Source: Synechococcus sp. AG-673-F03 (lineage in GTDB: Bacteria; Cyanobacteriota; Cyanobacteriia; PCC-6307; Cyanobiaceae). Taken from it: a stretch of DNA of 64,000 nt. The stretch lies in NCBI GenBank assembly GCA_003211205.1, contig QCTJ01000001.1:62001-126000 (forward strand), written 5' to 3'. Position 1 is the first letter of the stretch. Each line of letters starts with the position of its first letter. Positions 53,582-63,507 of the stretch are shown here, piece by piece. The position numbers were made by a program, and so were the translations under genes. The notes beneath the pieces were generated by a model. It did no database searches. It saw nothing but the letters and a program-made list of their open reading frames with translations, and was not told where the DNA came from.

Positions 53582-55020
53582 GGCTGGCCTTCACCCACAC
53601 GCCAGAGGTTCAAACCTGCAGCCTGAACTTCAGTCGGTGTAACCACCGATCGAGCATCAAACACCCAAGCGGGCTGACGCATCAATGGAGCCAACGCAGA
53701 CCAATCGAGGGCTCGATATTGAGCCCACTCCGTGAGGATGAGCACGGCATCAGCCCCCTTCAGCGCCGAGGCCATGTCGCAACTGGGCCACCAGGTGCCT
53801 TCGCCGCTCAGTGCCGCACGCGTAGGTCCTGACTCGGCATCCGGTGCAGTACTCGCCGGCAAGTTCAGATCACGGGCGATTTGATCGGAATCCACTTTGG
53901 GATCATGGATAGCGAGCTGAGCGCCCTCTTCCAATAAATCCTTGGCAATGCGGATCGACGGGGCTTCGCGGGTGTCGTTGGTGTCAGCCTTGAAGGCAAA
54001 ACCAAGAATGGCCAGGCGTTTACCTGTGACGGTGCCGAACAATTTCTGCACCACCGTGCGCGCAATGCGGTGCTGCTGCCAACTGTTCAGCTGCACCACA
54101 GATTCCCAGTAGCTGGCCACCTCCGGAAGCCCGAAATGCCTGCAGAGATAGACAAGGTTAAGGATGTCTTTCTGGAAGCAACTGCCCCCGAAGCCAGGGC
54201 CTGCCTGCAAAAATTTCGAACCAATGCGGCTGTCGGTGCCGATCGCCCGGGCCACCTCACGCACATCAGCGCCGGTGGCTTCACAGAGGGCCGCAACTGA
54301 ATTAATCGAACTGATCCTCTGAGCCAGAAAAGCATTGGCGGTGAGCTTGGAGAGTTCGCTGCTCCAGAGATTGGTGCGCAGGATGCGCTCCTGCGGCACC
54401 CAATGGCCATACACCGATGCCAAGGCCTCAATGGCTTCAGGATGTTCACCGCCGATCAGCACCCGATCCGGCGACTCAAGATCAGGGATCGCAGTGCCTT
54501 CGGCCAAAAACTCAGGATTGGACAGCACTGCGAAACTGCATTGAGCACCCTCAGAGGATTGCTCCGCAGCAGAGAGAATGGCCTTCACGGCTTCCGCGGT
54601 GCGCACCGGCAGGGTGCTCTTCTCCACCACGATCGTGTGGCCCGTGGCCGATTGAGCCACCTGACGGGCACAGGCTTCCACCCAGCGCAGATCGCTGGCC
54701 TGACCTGCACCAAGACCCTTTGTTTTCGTGGGTGTGTTCACCGAGATGAACACCATGTCTGCTGCGGCGATCGCCTCATCCACATCCGTTGAGAAATGCA
54801 GGTTGCGGCCTCGCGCACGCTCAACCACGGCATCCAGGCCTGGTTCATACACCGGCAACTTGCTCAGATCGGTGTGATTCCAGGCATCAATCCGGGTCTG
54901 ATTGATATCAACAACGGTGACCTGAACGTCTGGGCAGCGATCGGCAATGACCGCCATGGTGGGCCCGCCCACGTAGCCGGCACCGATGCAGCAGATCGAA
55001 CGAATGGAAGCAACAGGCAT
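53578..55020 (-). CDS. UDP-glucose 6-dehydrogenase
   Basis: A 480-residue enzyme that oxidises UDP-glucose to UDP-glucuronate. Its length and the NAD motif ICCIGAGYVGGPTMAVIADR near residue 9 match the animal/plant-like group rather than the shorter bacterial group. The catalytic cysteine is in GPGFGGSCFQKDIL near residue 280. FAFKADTNDTREAPSI near residue 352 is also conserved. It is coupled to the epimerase downstream. Confidence 0.95.
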   Translation of the reverse strand: MPVASIRSICCIGAGYVGGPTMAVIADRCPDVQVTVVDINQTRIDAWNHTDLSKLPVYEPGLDAVVERARGRNLHFSTDVDEAIAAADMVFISVNTPTKTKGLGAGQASDLRWVEACARQVAQSATGHTIVVEKSTLPVRTAEAVKAILSAAEQSSEGAQCSFAVLSNPEFLAEGTAIPDLESPDRVLIGGEHPEAIEALASVYGHWVPQERILRTNLWSSELSKLTANAFLAQRISSINSVAALCEATGADVREVARAIGTDSRIGSKFLQAGPGFGGSCFQKDILNLVYLCRHFGLPEVASYWESVVQLNSWQQHRIARTVVQKLFGTVTGKRLAILGFAFKADTNDTREAPSIRIAKDLLEEGAQLAIHDPKVDSDQIARDLNLPASTAPDAESGPTRAALSGEGTWWPSCDMASALKGADAVLILTEWAQYRALDWSALAPLMRQPAWVFDARSVVTPTEVQAAGLNLWRVGEGQP

Positions 55021-55086
55021 TCACTGTTGGGGTCTAATCCCATTAACCACGGAAGGTTATCGCTGATTTTCAGAGGGGAAACGGCC

Positions 55087-56382
55087 CTAAGTGGTGGTCT
55101 TCAGGACGGCCACCATGGCATCCAGATCATTCAGCGCCAAACCATGCTCCTCGCCTTCCGCCAGCAACGGCTTAAGACGGAACTGCCCAGATTCAGCTTC
55201 CTCATCACCGATCACCGCGGCCCAGGCCGAGCCACTGCGATCTGCGCGCTTGAACTGCTTGCCCAAGGCAGCACCGGAACCATCCAACTCAACGGACACA
55301 CCAGCAGACCGCAACTGCCTGGCTAATGCCAAAGCCAGAGTTTCCGCTTGCTCGCCGCGGTTGACCAGATAGAGATCGGGAGCAGGCGTTGCCGTCAGCC
55401 TGGCCGCTGCCCCATCAGGATTTGCCTTTGCTGCTGCCTCCAGCACCAGCATCAGCCTCTCCATCCCGAGTGCCCACCCCACTGCAGCAGTCGGTGGCCC
55501 CCCAAGCTGTTGCACCAAGCCGTCGTAGCGACCCCCTCCGCAGACTGTGGCCTGAGCACCGAGTTGATCGCTGGTGATTTCAAATGCGGTGTGACCGTAA
55601 TAATCAAGGCCACGCACAAGCCGAGGATTGAGCTCGAAAGGTATCTCCAGCTGATTCAGCAACAGCTGCACGGACTCGAAACGCTGAGCACTCTCCTGGC
55701 TGAGAGCCTGCAGCAAAGTGGGTGCATCTATGAGCAGAGCCTGGGTGGATGGATTCTTGCTGTCGAGAATGCGCAGGGGATTGGTGATGAGACGCTGCTG
55801 AGAATCAACATCGAGCTGATCGACTCGAGCTTCCAGCCAGTTCACTAGCTGCTGGCGGTAGCGCTGACGATCCTCGAGGGTGCCGAGGCTGTTGATCTGC
55901 AGTTCCAGACCCGACAAGCCCAGATCGCGTAACAAATCCCAGGCCAGAGCGATCACCTCCACATCACTGCGGGCAGTACTTACGCCAAGGCATTCAACGC
56001 CGATCTGATGGAACTGACGCTGACGACCGGCCTGGGGACGCTCGTAGCGAAACATCGGCCCGGCATACCAGAGCTTCTGAACCCCCTGACTGAGTAAGCC
56101 GTGTTGAATGGCCGAGCGAACGACCGAGGCTGTGCCCTCAGGGCGAAGGGTGCAAGAACGATCCCCGCGATCAGCAAAGGTGTACATCTCTTTTCCCACC
56201 ACATCAGTGGCTTCACCGATCCCGCGGGCAAACAGCTCAGTAACTTCCAGCAGCGGCGTGCGGATCTCAGCCAAACCGGAACGGCGAAAATGGGCACGAG
56301 CAACTGCCTCCACGGCCTGCCAACGGCGGGTATGGTCCGGGAGCAAATCGACCATGCCTCGAAGGCTCTGCAGCTGACTCAC
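55087..56382 (-). CDS. hisS: Histidyl-tRNA synthetase
   Basis: A 431-residue class II synthetase. Motif 2 includes [15 protein letters not shown] near residue 78. The histidine-specific blocks [15 protein letters not shown] near residue 258 and [18 protein letters not shown] are present, with an anticodon-binding domain at the C-terminus. The start appears to be GTG at 56382. It sits as a housekeeping gene within the polysaccharide region. Confidence 0.97.
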   Translation of the reverse strand: MSQLQSLRGMVDLLPDHTRRWQAVEAVARAHFRRSGLAEIRTPLLEVTELFARGIGEATDVVGKEMYTFADRGDRSCTLRPEGTASVVRSAIQHGLLSQGVQKLWYAGPMFRYERPQAGRQRQFHQIGVECLGVSTARSDVEVIALAWDLLRDLGLSGLELQINSLGTLEDRQRYRQQLVNWLEARVDQLDVDSQQRLITNPLRILDSKNPSTQALLIDAPTLLQALSQESAQRFESVQLLLNQLEIPFELNPRLVRGLDYYGHTAFEITSDQLGAQATVCGGGRYDGLVQQLGGPPTAAVGWALGMERLMLVLEAAAKANPDGAAARLTATPAPDLYLVNRGEQAETLALALARQLRSAGVSVELDGSGAALGKQFKRADRSGSAWAAVIGDEEAESGQFRLKPLLAEGEEHGLALNDLDAMVAVLKTTT

Positions 56383-56500
56383 ACTTTTCTTGCTTCAGTG
56401 AAACCAGTCTGCAGGCTCAAGTCTTGAGGGGCTTGATCATGCCTAAATAGAATCACCAAAAAAAACCAATAACAGACGAAGTGATCACCCAAAAGCACCC

Positions 56501-56644
56501 CCATACCACTCTGGCAATAGAGCCGAGAACCTCTAAGGCACGCTCAACAGCCTGTGCTGCAATCGAACTTTTGAAGGCATTGAGCTGGGACCAAAGCTCT
56601 TGAGGAGCAAGAGCTCTTTCATTCGCCTAATAGATCAAAGAATG
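56501..56644 (-). pseudogene. Remnant of a CapD/PglF-like epimerase C-terminus
   Basis: On the minus strand the frame reads HSLIY, a TAG stop, then ANERALAPQELWSQLNAF and SSIAAQAVERALEVLG. The intact gene at the right edge of the window reads [20 protein letters not shown] and [15 protein letters not shown] at the matching position. It is thus a decayed copy of that C-terminus, with one nonsense codon. Confidence 0.8.
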
Positions 56645-56850
56645 GAGGCTCGCGTTGTCATACACAGAAACGTTGTTCTGGATCTTCTTGACGTTGTTTC
56701 CGATAAGCACGTCATTGCCCACAAAACCGTTCTGTCCAAATAAGCAACCATCTCCAATCACATCCTGTGACTCATGCGGATCCGATGACAGATACAACTT
56801 CCGACGCCGATCGTTACGCTTTCACATACAAGAGCGGTTAGATGAATGTT
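56645..56850 (-). pseudogene. Remnant of a hexapeptide-repeat acyltransferase N-terminus
   Basis: The minus strand reads NIHLTALVCESVTIGVGS and then, after one frameshift, DVIGDGCLFGQNGFVGNDVL and GNNVKKIQNNVSVYDNASL. This is the left-handed beta-helix start of sugar acetyltransferases of the WlbB/WbpD/PglD type. The frameshift lies near 56764. It joins the CapD-like remnant in frame at about 56644, marking an old deletion junction. Confidence 0.75.
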
Positions 56851-56924
56851 GGCGAGGGGTGAATTGTTATTGTATTGACGAGGGAGATTTATTTGTCTAA
56901 AGAACAAGAACAAATTCACTGCGA

Positions 56925-57926
56925 TTACTTCACTTGCTCCTGCTGGAAGAGCGCCACCGTGCTCGCAAGGCCTTTCGCAAGAGGAATACGAGCCTGCCAG
57001 CCTAATCCCGCGAGCCGGCTGACGTTTAACTGTTTCTTTGGTGTGCCATCAGGCTTACTGGTATCCCACTCAATTGATCCTTTAAAACCCACCATTACTG
57101 CAGTCTGTTCCGCCAATTCCTTAATCGTTAAATCCACTCCAGTTCCAACATTTAAAAAAGCAAGTGGTTTCCCTTGATCATCTATTGGTGCGTCATTCGA
57201 AAGAGCGCTCCATTTCTCCAGTGCAAACACGCAGGCGTCACCCAGATCACCCACATGCAAAAACTCACGCCTAGGTGATCCACTTCCCCAACACACAACA
57301 CTTTTTGCCTCAGCCTCCTTGGCTTCATAGAAGCGCCGGATCAGAGCTGGCAGCACATGACTATTCTCCAGATGATAGTTATCTCCCGGCCCATACAAAT
57401 TCGTGGGCATCAAACTGATCGCATCAAAACCATACTGTTTTCTCAGCGATTCACACAGCTTGATCCCCGTGATCTTGGCGATCGCGTACCATTCATTGGT
57501 GGGCTCCAGTTTTCCCGTCAATAACTCCTCTTCTTTGATCGGTTGCTCAGCAAGCTTCGGGTAAATGCAACTACTACCCAGAAACAGCAATCGCCGAACA
57601 CCAGCGTTCCAAGCACCTTCAACTACATTTGTTTGGATCTTGAGGTTCTCCAGCAAAAAATCAGCTGGACAGGTGTCATTCGCATAAATTCCGCCCACCT
57701 TGGCGGCTGCTAGCACCACCACATCAGGCTTCTGCTCCTCATACCAACGCTTTACAGCCTCGCCATCCAAGAGGTTCAGCTCCTGCCGGGTTGGAGTTAA
57801 AAGTGCACCGCCTTTCGATTCATCGCCATAGCCCTTCTCTTTGAACGCTCTGCAAATGGCACTCCCCGCCATACCCCGAGCGCCGGCAACAAAAAACCGA
57901 TCACTGCCTTTGATCAACCGCGTCAC
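56925..57926 (-). CDS. fcl: GDP-L-fucose synthase
   Basis: A 333-residue NADP-dependent epimerase-reductase that makes GDP-L-fucose from the 4-keto-6-deoxymannose produced by Gmd. [18 protein letters not shown] near residue 11, [18 protein letters not shown] near residue 113, the catalytic [16 protein letters not shown] near residue 146 and [12 protein letters not shown] near residue 178 are family hallmarks. Its start overlaps the gmd stop by 4 bases. Confidence 0.96.
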   Translation of the reverse strand: MTRLIKGSDRFFVAGARGMAGSAICRAFKEKGYGDESKGGALLTPTRQELNLLDGEAVKRWYEEQKPDVVVLAAAKVGGIYANDTCPADFLLENLKIQTNVVEGAWNAGVRRLLFLGSSCIYPKLAEQPIKEEELLTGKLEPTNEWYAIAKITGIKLCESLRKQYGFDAISLMPTNLYGPGDNYHLENSHVLPALIRRFYEAKEAEAKSVVCWGSGSPRREFLHVGDLGDACVFALEKWSALSNDAPIDDQGKPLAFLNVGTGVDLTIKELAEQTAVMVGFKGSIEWDTSKPDGTPKKQLNVSRLAGLGWQARIPLAKGLASTVALFQQEQVK

Positions 57927-59086
57927 GCCTTGCCTCCAGCGGCCTTGACAGCATCCGGGGTTGTGGGTGGATTCTCTAGCGAGCTCACCACATTGAACCC
58001 TTTCGATTTCAAATAAGCCTCTTTCTTAGCTTCTTCCTGATCAGTGGCAATCATCTCCGCCACCAATTCTTCTAATGTTGCTGTTGGCGTCCATCCCAGT
58101 TTCTCTTTGGCCTTGGTGGGATCACCCAACAAGGTCTGTACTTCCGCTGGCCGGAAATAACGCGGATCAATCCGCACCACTACTTCCCCGCTGCGGCGTT
58201 TACCAGTTTCCTTCAACCCTTCGCCTTCCCAATCGATCGCACCCCAGCCAAGCTCTAATGCCGTTAATTCAATAAATCGCCGAACACTTTCCTGCCGCCC
58301 TGTGGCGATCACAAAATCCTCCGGTGGACCCTCCTGCTGAAGCATCCGCCACTGCATCTCCACATAATCTCTGGCATGACCCCAATCCCGCAGTGAATCG
58401 AGATTACCCATATAAAGACAATCCTCTAAACCTGCATCAATGCGCGCCAAACCTCGCGTAATTTTGCGTGTGACAAACGTTTCCCCACGTCTCGGGCTCT
58501 CGTGGTTAAACAGAATCCCATTGCAGGCATACATTCCATAGGCCTCGCGGTAATTCACCGTGATCCAGTACGCATACAACTTGGCTACTCCGTAGGGGCT
58601 GCGCGGATAAAACGGCGTGCTCTCTTTCTGGGGCACTTCCTGCACCAGGCCATAGAGCTCGCTAGTGCTCGCTTGGTATATGCGCGTTTTGTTCGTAAGT
58701 CCGAGCATCCGCACCGCTTCCAAAATGCGCAGCGTGCCTAATGCATCACTATTGGCGGTGTATTCCGGCGCCTCAAAACTGACCGCCACGTGGCTTTGGG
58801 CGCCCAGGTTATAGATCTCATCGGGCTGCACCAACTGAATGATCCGAATCAGATTTGTGCTATCCGTTAAATCCCCATAATGGAGAATCAACCTTGGATC
58901 GCTCTCGTGAGGATCTTGATAAAGATGATCGATTCTGGTGGTGTTAAAGCTGCTGGCCCGGCGCTTGATGCCGTGCACTTCATATCCTTTTTCTAGCAGC
59001 AGCTCAGCTAAATAACTTCCATCTTGACCAGTGATTCCAGTAATTAAAGCGATTTTACGCGGGGAAGAGGAAGCTGATTTCATCAC
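57923..59086 (-). CDS. gmd: GDP-mannose 4,6-dehydratase
   Basis: A 387-residue enzyme catalysing the first step from GDP-mannose to GDP-fucose. [20 protein letters not shown] near residue 13, [19 protein letters not shown] near residue 138, [20 protein letters not shown] near residue 167 and [17 protein letters not shown] near residue 196 identify it. Two adjacent ATG codons could start it. The upstream 1 kb is gene-poor and must hold the operon promoter. Confidence 0.97.
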   Translation of the reverse strand: MMKSASSSPRKIALITGITGQDGSYLAELLLEKGYEVHGIKRRASSFNTTRIDHLYQDPHESDPRLILHYGDLTDSTNLIRIIQLVQPDEIYNLGAQSHVAVSFEAPEYTANSDALGTLRILEAVRMLGLTNKTRIYQASTSELYGLVQEVPQKESTPFYPRSPYGVAKLYAYWITVNYREAYGMYACNGILFNHESPRRGETFVTRKITRGLARIDAGLEDCLYMGNLDSLRDWGHARDYVEMQWRMLQQEGPPEDFVIATGRQESVRRFIELTALELGWGAIDWEGEGLKETGKRRSGEVVVRIDPRYFRPAEVQTLLGDPTKAKEKLGWTPTATLEELVAEMIATDQEEAKKEAYLKSKGFNVVSSLENPPTTPDAVKAAGGKA

Positions 59087-60140
59087 AATTTATAGATAAG
59101 CAAAAAGCACTACACTTCTCCAGTAAAACTGAAAAGGGTGGGAGCACTGCTCATCTGCGCTATCTTTGACCAGATGGTTGATCATGCCATGAAGAGAGTC
59201 AATCAATCAAGCCTGCTTGGAGAACAGTTTGAGGAAATCCCGAGAACCTGAGAAATTCATGCCGGCAGAGTATTGAAACTTTTTATCTGTACAACAGACC
59301 CTTTGGACAACAAAAACAAAAGAACTGACAGCCTCAATGACGCGGTGTTTATGCCTTTTATGCATCAACATTGGATCTGAATAGATGCGGCCTGTACCTT
59401 CTGGCTGGGTGCAACCATGCCCTGACTGCGACCGTCCAAATTGACCGCTCTGCCTAAAATCACTCTTCGCTGCTAATAACGGTTCCAGCAGCTTTACACC
59501 AGCACCTTGCGAACGCAGGATCAAACAACGGACCAAGCGCCGAGATCAGTAGCAACTTAGCCACGACGGCGCACGTCATCGCTGACTCCCTGGGAGAGGG
59601 TCCAAAAGGCTTCGGTCCGTCAAGTCAGCCAGTTACGACTGAAGCCAAAGCCACCCTCCAACTGCATGCAACAGGTGATGCAGCGCAGACCTGGGAAGAC
59701 CCGCTTCGCCAAATCAAAATGACGGCGGTTGATATATGGATGCGTGGAGATCAACGGGTCCTGCCTCAAACGCCGAAACAAGTGAATCAAGTAAAAAAGC
59801 CCAGCGAGAAGGGTTCCTGGCTTGGTAAGGTCTTCCCCCTCCAGAAGATGCCAATAAATCTGATGCATCCCGGGCCAATGGCGCTGAATCCAGTTGTGGA
59901 GAGCAACTTTTGCGCGGGTAAAAATTCTGGCATTTTTCAGCACATGCTCCACCCAAACCATCCGGCGGCGGCGTGATGAGAGGTGTCGCCACTGGACGTG
60001 ACAATCAGACCCTCATCAGATCAGAGTTTCATGCCTGTTGGCTCTGGCTGATGACCCACAGCCAAAGACCAATCAGTGCTTCACACCCCATTGGCCCATA
60101 GCCGTCGCCAATAGATTCTGCTCATCTAGGGGCGTAATCC
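59087..60140. other. Gene-poor kilobase between gmd and galE
   Basis: No well-supported gene was found in about 1050 bases. The best frame is 59620-59961 on the minus strand (about 113 residues, starting MVWVEHVLKNARIF, with HWPGMHQIYWHLLEGE and RRHFDLAKRVFPG). It has protein-like composition but no family I recognise, and could be a remnant of a polysaccharide gene. A second frame at 59207-59536 on the minus strand looks like noise. The left end holds the promoter of the gmd operon, the right end that of galE. Confidence 0.4.
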
Positions 60141-61205
60141 ATGGCACGGTTGCTGATCACAGGCGGGGCTGGATTCATTGGTAGCCACACCTGCCTCGTG
60201 CTCTTACAGGCAGGTCACGACTTGCTGGTGCTCGATAACTTCAGCAACAGCACCCCGCTCGCCCTGGAACGGGTGTCTGCGCTCGCCAAGCTTGATGTCC
60301 AGTCCTCTCAAGCCCGCCTGCAGGTTCGACGAGGAGACATTCGCGATCGGGCCGGTCTTGACGATCTGTTTTCCACGGCGGCTTCAGCCGGCGCTGCAAT
60401 CGATGCAGTGGTCCACTTTGCCGGCTTAAAAGCCGTTGGTGAATCGGTGCGAGAACCACTTCGTTATTGGGACGTGAATCTGACTGGCAGCCGATGTCTG
60501 CTGGATGCGATGAATGCCCATGGCTGCCGCACCCTGGTGTTCAGCAGCAGCGCCACGCTCTACGGCTACCCGAAAGACGTACCGATTCCAGAAACAGCAT
60601 CCATTCAGCCGATCAACCCCTACGGCCACTCCAAGGCAGCGGTTGAACAGCTCTTGCATGACCTTGCCGCCAGCGCTCCCAACCAATGGCGCATTGCCTG
60701 CCTGCGTTACTTCAATCCCGTGGGAGCGCACCCCAGTGGCAAGATCGGAGAAGATCCACTTGGTACCCCCAACAACCTGTTCCCGTTTATGAGTCAGGTG
60801 GCCGTGGGCAGGCGCAAATCTCTCCAGGTGTTCGGAGGCGACTGGCCCACCAGCGACGGCACCGGTGTTCGTGATTACATCCACGTGATAGATCTGGCGG
60901 AAGGTCACAGCGCAGCCCTCAACTGCCTGCTCGCTGAACCTGCCCAGCTGCTCACCCTCAATCTGGGCAGTGGCCAGGGTGCCTCGGTGCTGGAGGTGGT
61001 GCATGCCTTTGAACGCGCCAGCGGTCGCCAAGTGCCCTACGAAGTGGTGGCCCGACGCGATGGAGATGCAGCCATCACTGTTGCCGATCCCGCGATGGCT
61101 CTTCAACGACTCGGCTGGAAAACGCAACGCGGCCTCGATGACATCTGCCGCGATGGCTGGACCTGGCAGGCTGCCAATCCAGCGGGCTATAGCGATCAAG
61201 GATGA
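60141..61205 (+). CDS. galE: UDP-glucose 4-epimerase
   Basis: A 354-residue epimerase that interconverts UDP-glucose and UDP-galactose. LLITGGAGFIGSHTCLVLLQ at the N-terminus, HFAGLKAVGESVREPLRYWD near residue 93, the catalytic NPYGHSKAAVEQLL near residue 157 and RYFNPVGAHPSG near residue 190 are typical, as is VRDYIHVIDLAEGH near residue 243. Its stop overlaps the start of the selD fusion (ATGA), so the two are coupled although functionally unrelated. Confidence 0.96.
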   Translation: MARLLITGGAGFIGSHTCLVLLQAGHDLLVLDNFSNSTPLALERVSALAKLDVQSSQARLQVRRGDIRDRAGLDDLFSTAASAGAAIDAVVHFAGLKAVGESVREPLRYWDVNLTGSRCLLDAMNAHGCRTLVFSSSATLYGYPKDVPIPETASIQPINPYGHSKAAVEQLLHDLAASAPNQWRIACLRYFNPVGAHPSGKIGEDPLGTPNNLFPFMSQVAVGRRKSLQVFGGDWPTSDGTGVRDYIHVIDLAEGHSAALNCLLAEPAQLLTLNLGSGQGASVLEVVHAFERASGRQVPYEVVARRDGDAAITVADPAMALQRLGWKTQRGLDDICRDGWTWQAANPAGYSDQG

Positions 61206-63340
61206 GTGGTCTTGTGCTGGCTGGTGGCGGGCACAGCCATGCGCTCGTACTGCGCCGCTGGACTATGCAACCCAGCAAGCGCCCCAGCGAACTGATCACG
61301 CTGGTGAGCCGCACGAGTACCGCGCTTTATTCAGGGATGGTGCCTGGACTGATCGCAGGGGTCTATCAACGCGACCAGGCAGCTGTGGATCTTCGTGACC
61401 TGGCCGATCAGGCCGGCGTGACGCTGGTGGTGGCCGAGATCACGGGAATGGACCTTGAAAACCAGCAGCTGCAACTAGCTCAGCGGCCAGCACTGCCCTT
61501 TGAGCGCCTCAGCCTCAACCTGGGAGCCATCACTTCAACCAGCCCTGCGCCAACTCCAGGTTTGGTGCCAATCAAACCGCTAGAGCCAGCACTTTCCTTC
61601 CTGAGCGATCAGGACAAGCAGATGAGCAAAAAGGCTGTTGCCACCTCACCTTTTCAGGTGGTGGGCAGCGGCCTGGCCGCAGTGGAGACAGTCTTAGCTC
61701 TGAGGCAGCGCTGGCACCGACGACCTCTTGTGCTGCGGATCCGCCCCAAGCATCTCAAACCAGTCTTGATCAGAGCTCTACGAAAAGCGTCCATCCAGAT
61801 CGTTGAAACAAGCGAGCTGGATCAATCAGAAGAGATCAAGACAACTCCAGGCCTTTTATGCACCGGCAGCCGAGCACCCCATTGGCTGGCCTCCAGTGGC
61901 CTGCCTTGCTGCCCAAACAGCGGCCGGATCCGCACCGAGACGAACTTGCAAGTGATCGGACAGCCCAATCTCTTCGCCGCAGGCGACTGCGCTGTGATCG
62001 ATGCTCACCCGCGTGACCCATCGGGCGTCTGGGCCGTACGGGCCGCCGCGCCATTGGCCAAAAACCTGGAAGCAGCCTGCCATGGATGTCCATTGCGACG
62101 CTGGCGCCCCCAACGTCAGGCGCTGCAACTGCTGGGAGGATTCAACCAGGGGCAACCCACAGCCTGGGCCCTACGAGGATCACGTCTGGTCGGCCCTCAC
62201 CCTCTGCTATGGCGCTGGAAAACAACGATTGATGCGCGCTTCATGGCGATGTTTCGGCGCAGCAGATCCATGGGCAGCAGCGAAGCCATGGCCTGCAGGG
62301 GTTGCGCAGCCAAGCTTCCCGCCGGCCCCCTGGAGAGTGCTCTGCAAAAGGCAGGCATTGAAACACTGGGCACGGAACCGGAAGATGCAGCAGTGCTGCC
62401 TTTGAAAACCGCCGCGGACTCCGCTCCTGTGCTGCAAAGCGTGGATGGCTTTCCAGCGCTGGTCAGTGACCCCTGGCTGAATGGAAGACTCACAGCCCTG
62501 CATGCCTGCTCCGACCTCTGGGCCTGCGGTGCGCGCGTGCTGGCCGCCCAGGCCGTGGTCACACTTCCCCAAACCAGCGAATCAGCCCAGGCCACCCTGC
62601 TGGCCCAAACGCTGGCCGGCATTCGCTCAGCCCTTGCTCCCCAGGGAGCCCAGCTGATTGGTGGTCACACGATGGAGTCACGCGGCGGCCTCGCCCAACC
62701 ACCGGTCAGTCGGTCCATCCAGGTGACATTGAGCGTCAGTGGCCAAGCCGTTGATGCGTTCTGGCCAAAGGCAGGAGTTCAGGACGGAGACCGACTGCTG
62801 CTGAGTCGACCACTAGGAACAGGAGTGCTGTTCGCCGCGGCCATGACTGGTGCTGCGCCAGCTCCAGCTCTGGATACGGCCCTCGAGCAAATGGCCACAA
62901 GCCAGCACTCGTTGCTGGAAGTACTTCTCACCCTGCAAAACGAGCATCCACATGCCATCCATGCAGCCACGGACATCACCGGCTTCGGCCTCCTGGGCCA
63001 CCTGGACGAAATGCTGCGAACTCCAAACCTGAGAGCGGTGCTTGACGGCCACAAAATCCCTGCTTTACCAGACGCCCTCAATCTTTTCGAAAAGGGTTCT
63101 GCAAGCAGCCTGGCCCCCGCTAATCGGCGAGCCTGGGCATTACTGGACAACGGATGCGTGGACTTGCAGATGAACGGAATCAATCGAGGCAGCAAAGAAT
63201 ATCTCGCCATGCTTGAGCTCCTGGTCGATCCACAGACATGCGGACCGTTGCTTGTAAGCGTGGACAAGGAAATAGCACAAAAACTTACTTCCAAACCTCA
63301 AAGCCCCTGGGCTGAGATCGGAAGCATCCAGAGACGCTAA
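61202..63340 (+). CDS. selD: Fusion of NDH-2-like FAD oxidoreductase and selenide, water dikinase
   Basis: A 712-residue fusion. Residues 1-350 form a pyridine-nucleotide-disulfide-type domain (VLAGGGHSHALVLRRW, STALYSGMVPGLIAG, VVGSGLAAVETVLALRQRW near residue 155, LFAAGDCAVID near residue 258). Residues about 360-712 are SelD, with the active-site CRGCAAKLP, GGHTMESRGGLAQP, DITGFGLLGHLDEML and VDPQTCGPLLVSV. SelD makes selenophosphate for tRNA selenouridine or selenocysteine. The catalytic position has Cys, not Sec. The oxidoreductase may supply reduced selenium; this is inference. Confidence 0.93.
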   Translation: MSGLVLAGGGHSHALVLRRWTMQPSKRPSELITLVSRTSTALYSGMVPGLIAGVYQRDQAAVDLRDLADQAGVTLVVAEITGMDLENQQLQLAQRPALPFERLSLNLGAITSTSPAPTPGLVPIKPLEPALSFLSDQDKQMSKKAVATSPFQVVGSGLAAVETVLALRQRWHRRPLVLRIRPKHLKPVLIRALRKASIQIVETSELDQSEEIKTTPGLLCTGSRAPHWLASSGLPCCPNSGRIRTETNLQVIGQPNLFAAGDCAVIDAHPRDPSGVWAVRAAAPLAKNLEAACHGCPLRRWRPQRQALQLLGGFNQGQPTAWALRGSRLVGPHPLLWRWKTTIDARFMAMFRRSRSMGSSEAMACRGCAAKLPAGPLESALQKAGIETLGTEPEDAAVLPLKTAADSAPVLQSVDGFPALVSDPWLNGRLTALHACSDLWACGARVLAAQAVVTLPQTSESAQATLLAQTLAGIRSALAPQGAQLIGGHTMESRGGLAQPPVSRSIQVTLSVSGQAVDAFWPKAGVQDGDRLLLSRPLGTGVLFAAAMTGAAPAPALDTALEQMATSQHSLLEVLLTLQNEHPHAIHAATDITGFGLLGHLDEMLRTPNLRAVLDGHKIPALPDALNLFEKGSASSLAPANRRAWALLDNGCVDLQMNGINRGSKEYLAMLELLVDPQTCGPLLVSVDKEIAQKLTSKPQSPWAEIGSIQRR

Positions 63341-63507
63341 GCCAGAGTCCAATCAGTTAATTCAAGATCGGAATCGACTACACAATTACCGTCTAAACCC
63401 TTAAACAAATAAGCCGAATACAACGCTTTAGCCACAACTCTTGAATCCGAAAACCGATATCCGCAAGCCAGGAATTGAAATTCAAATCGTTGAATATTAA
63501 CCTGGAT

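Noticed and set aside
59207-59536. 109-codon minus-strand frame downstream of gmd region
   Set aside because: No hydrophobic core, recognised motif or ribosome binding site, so probably chance.
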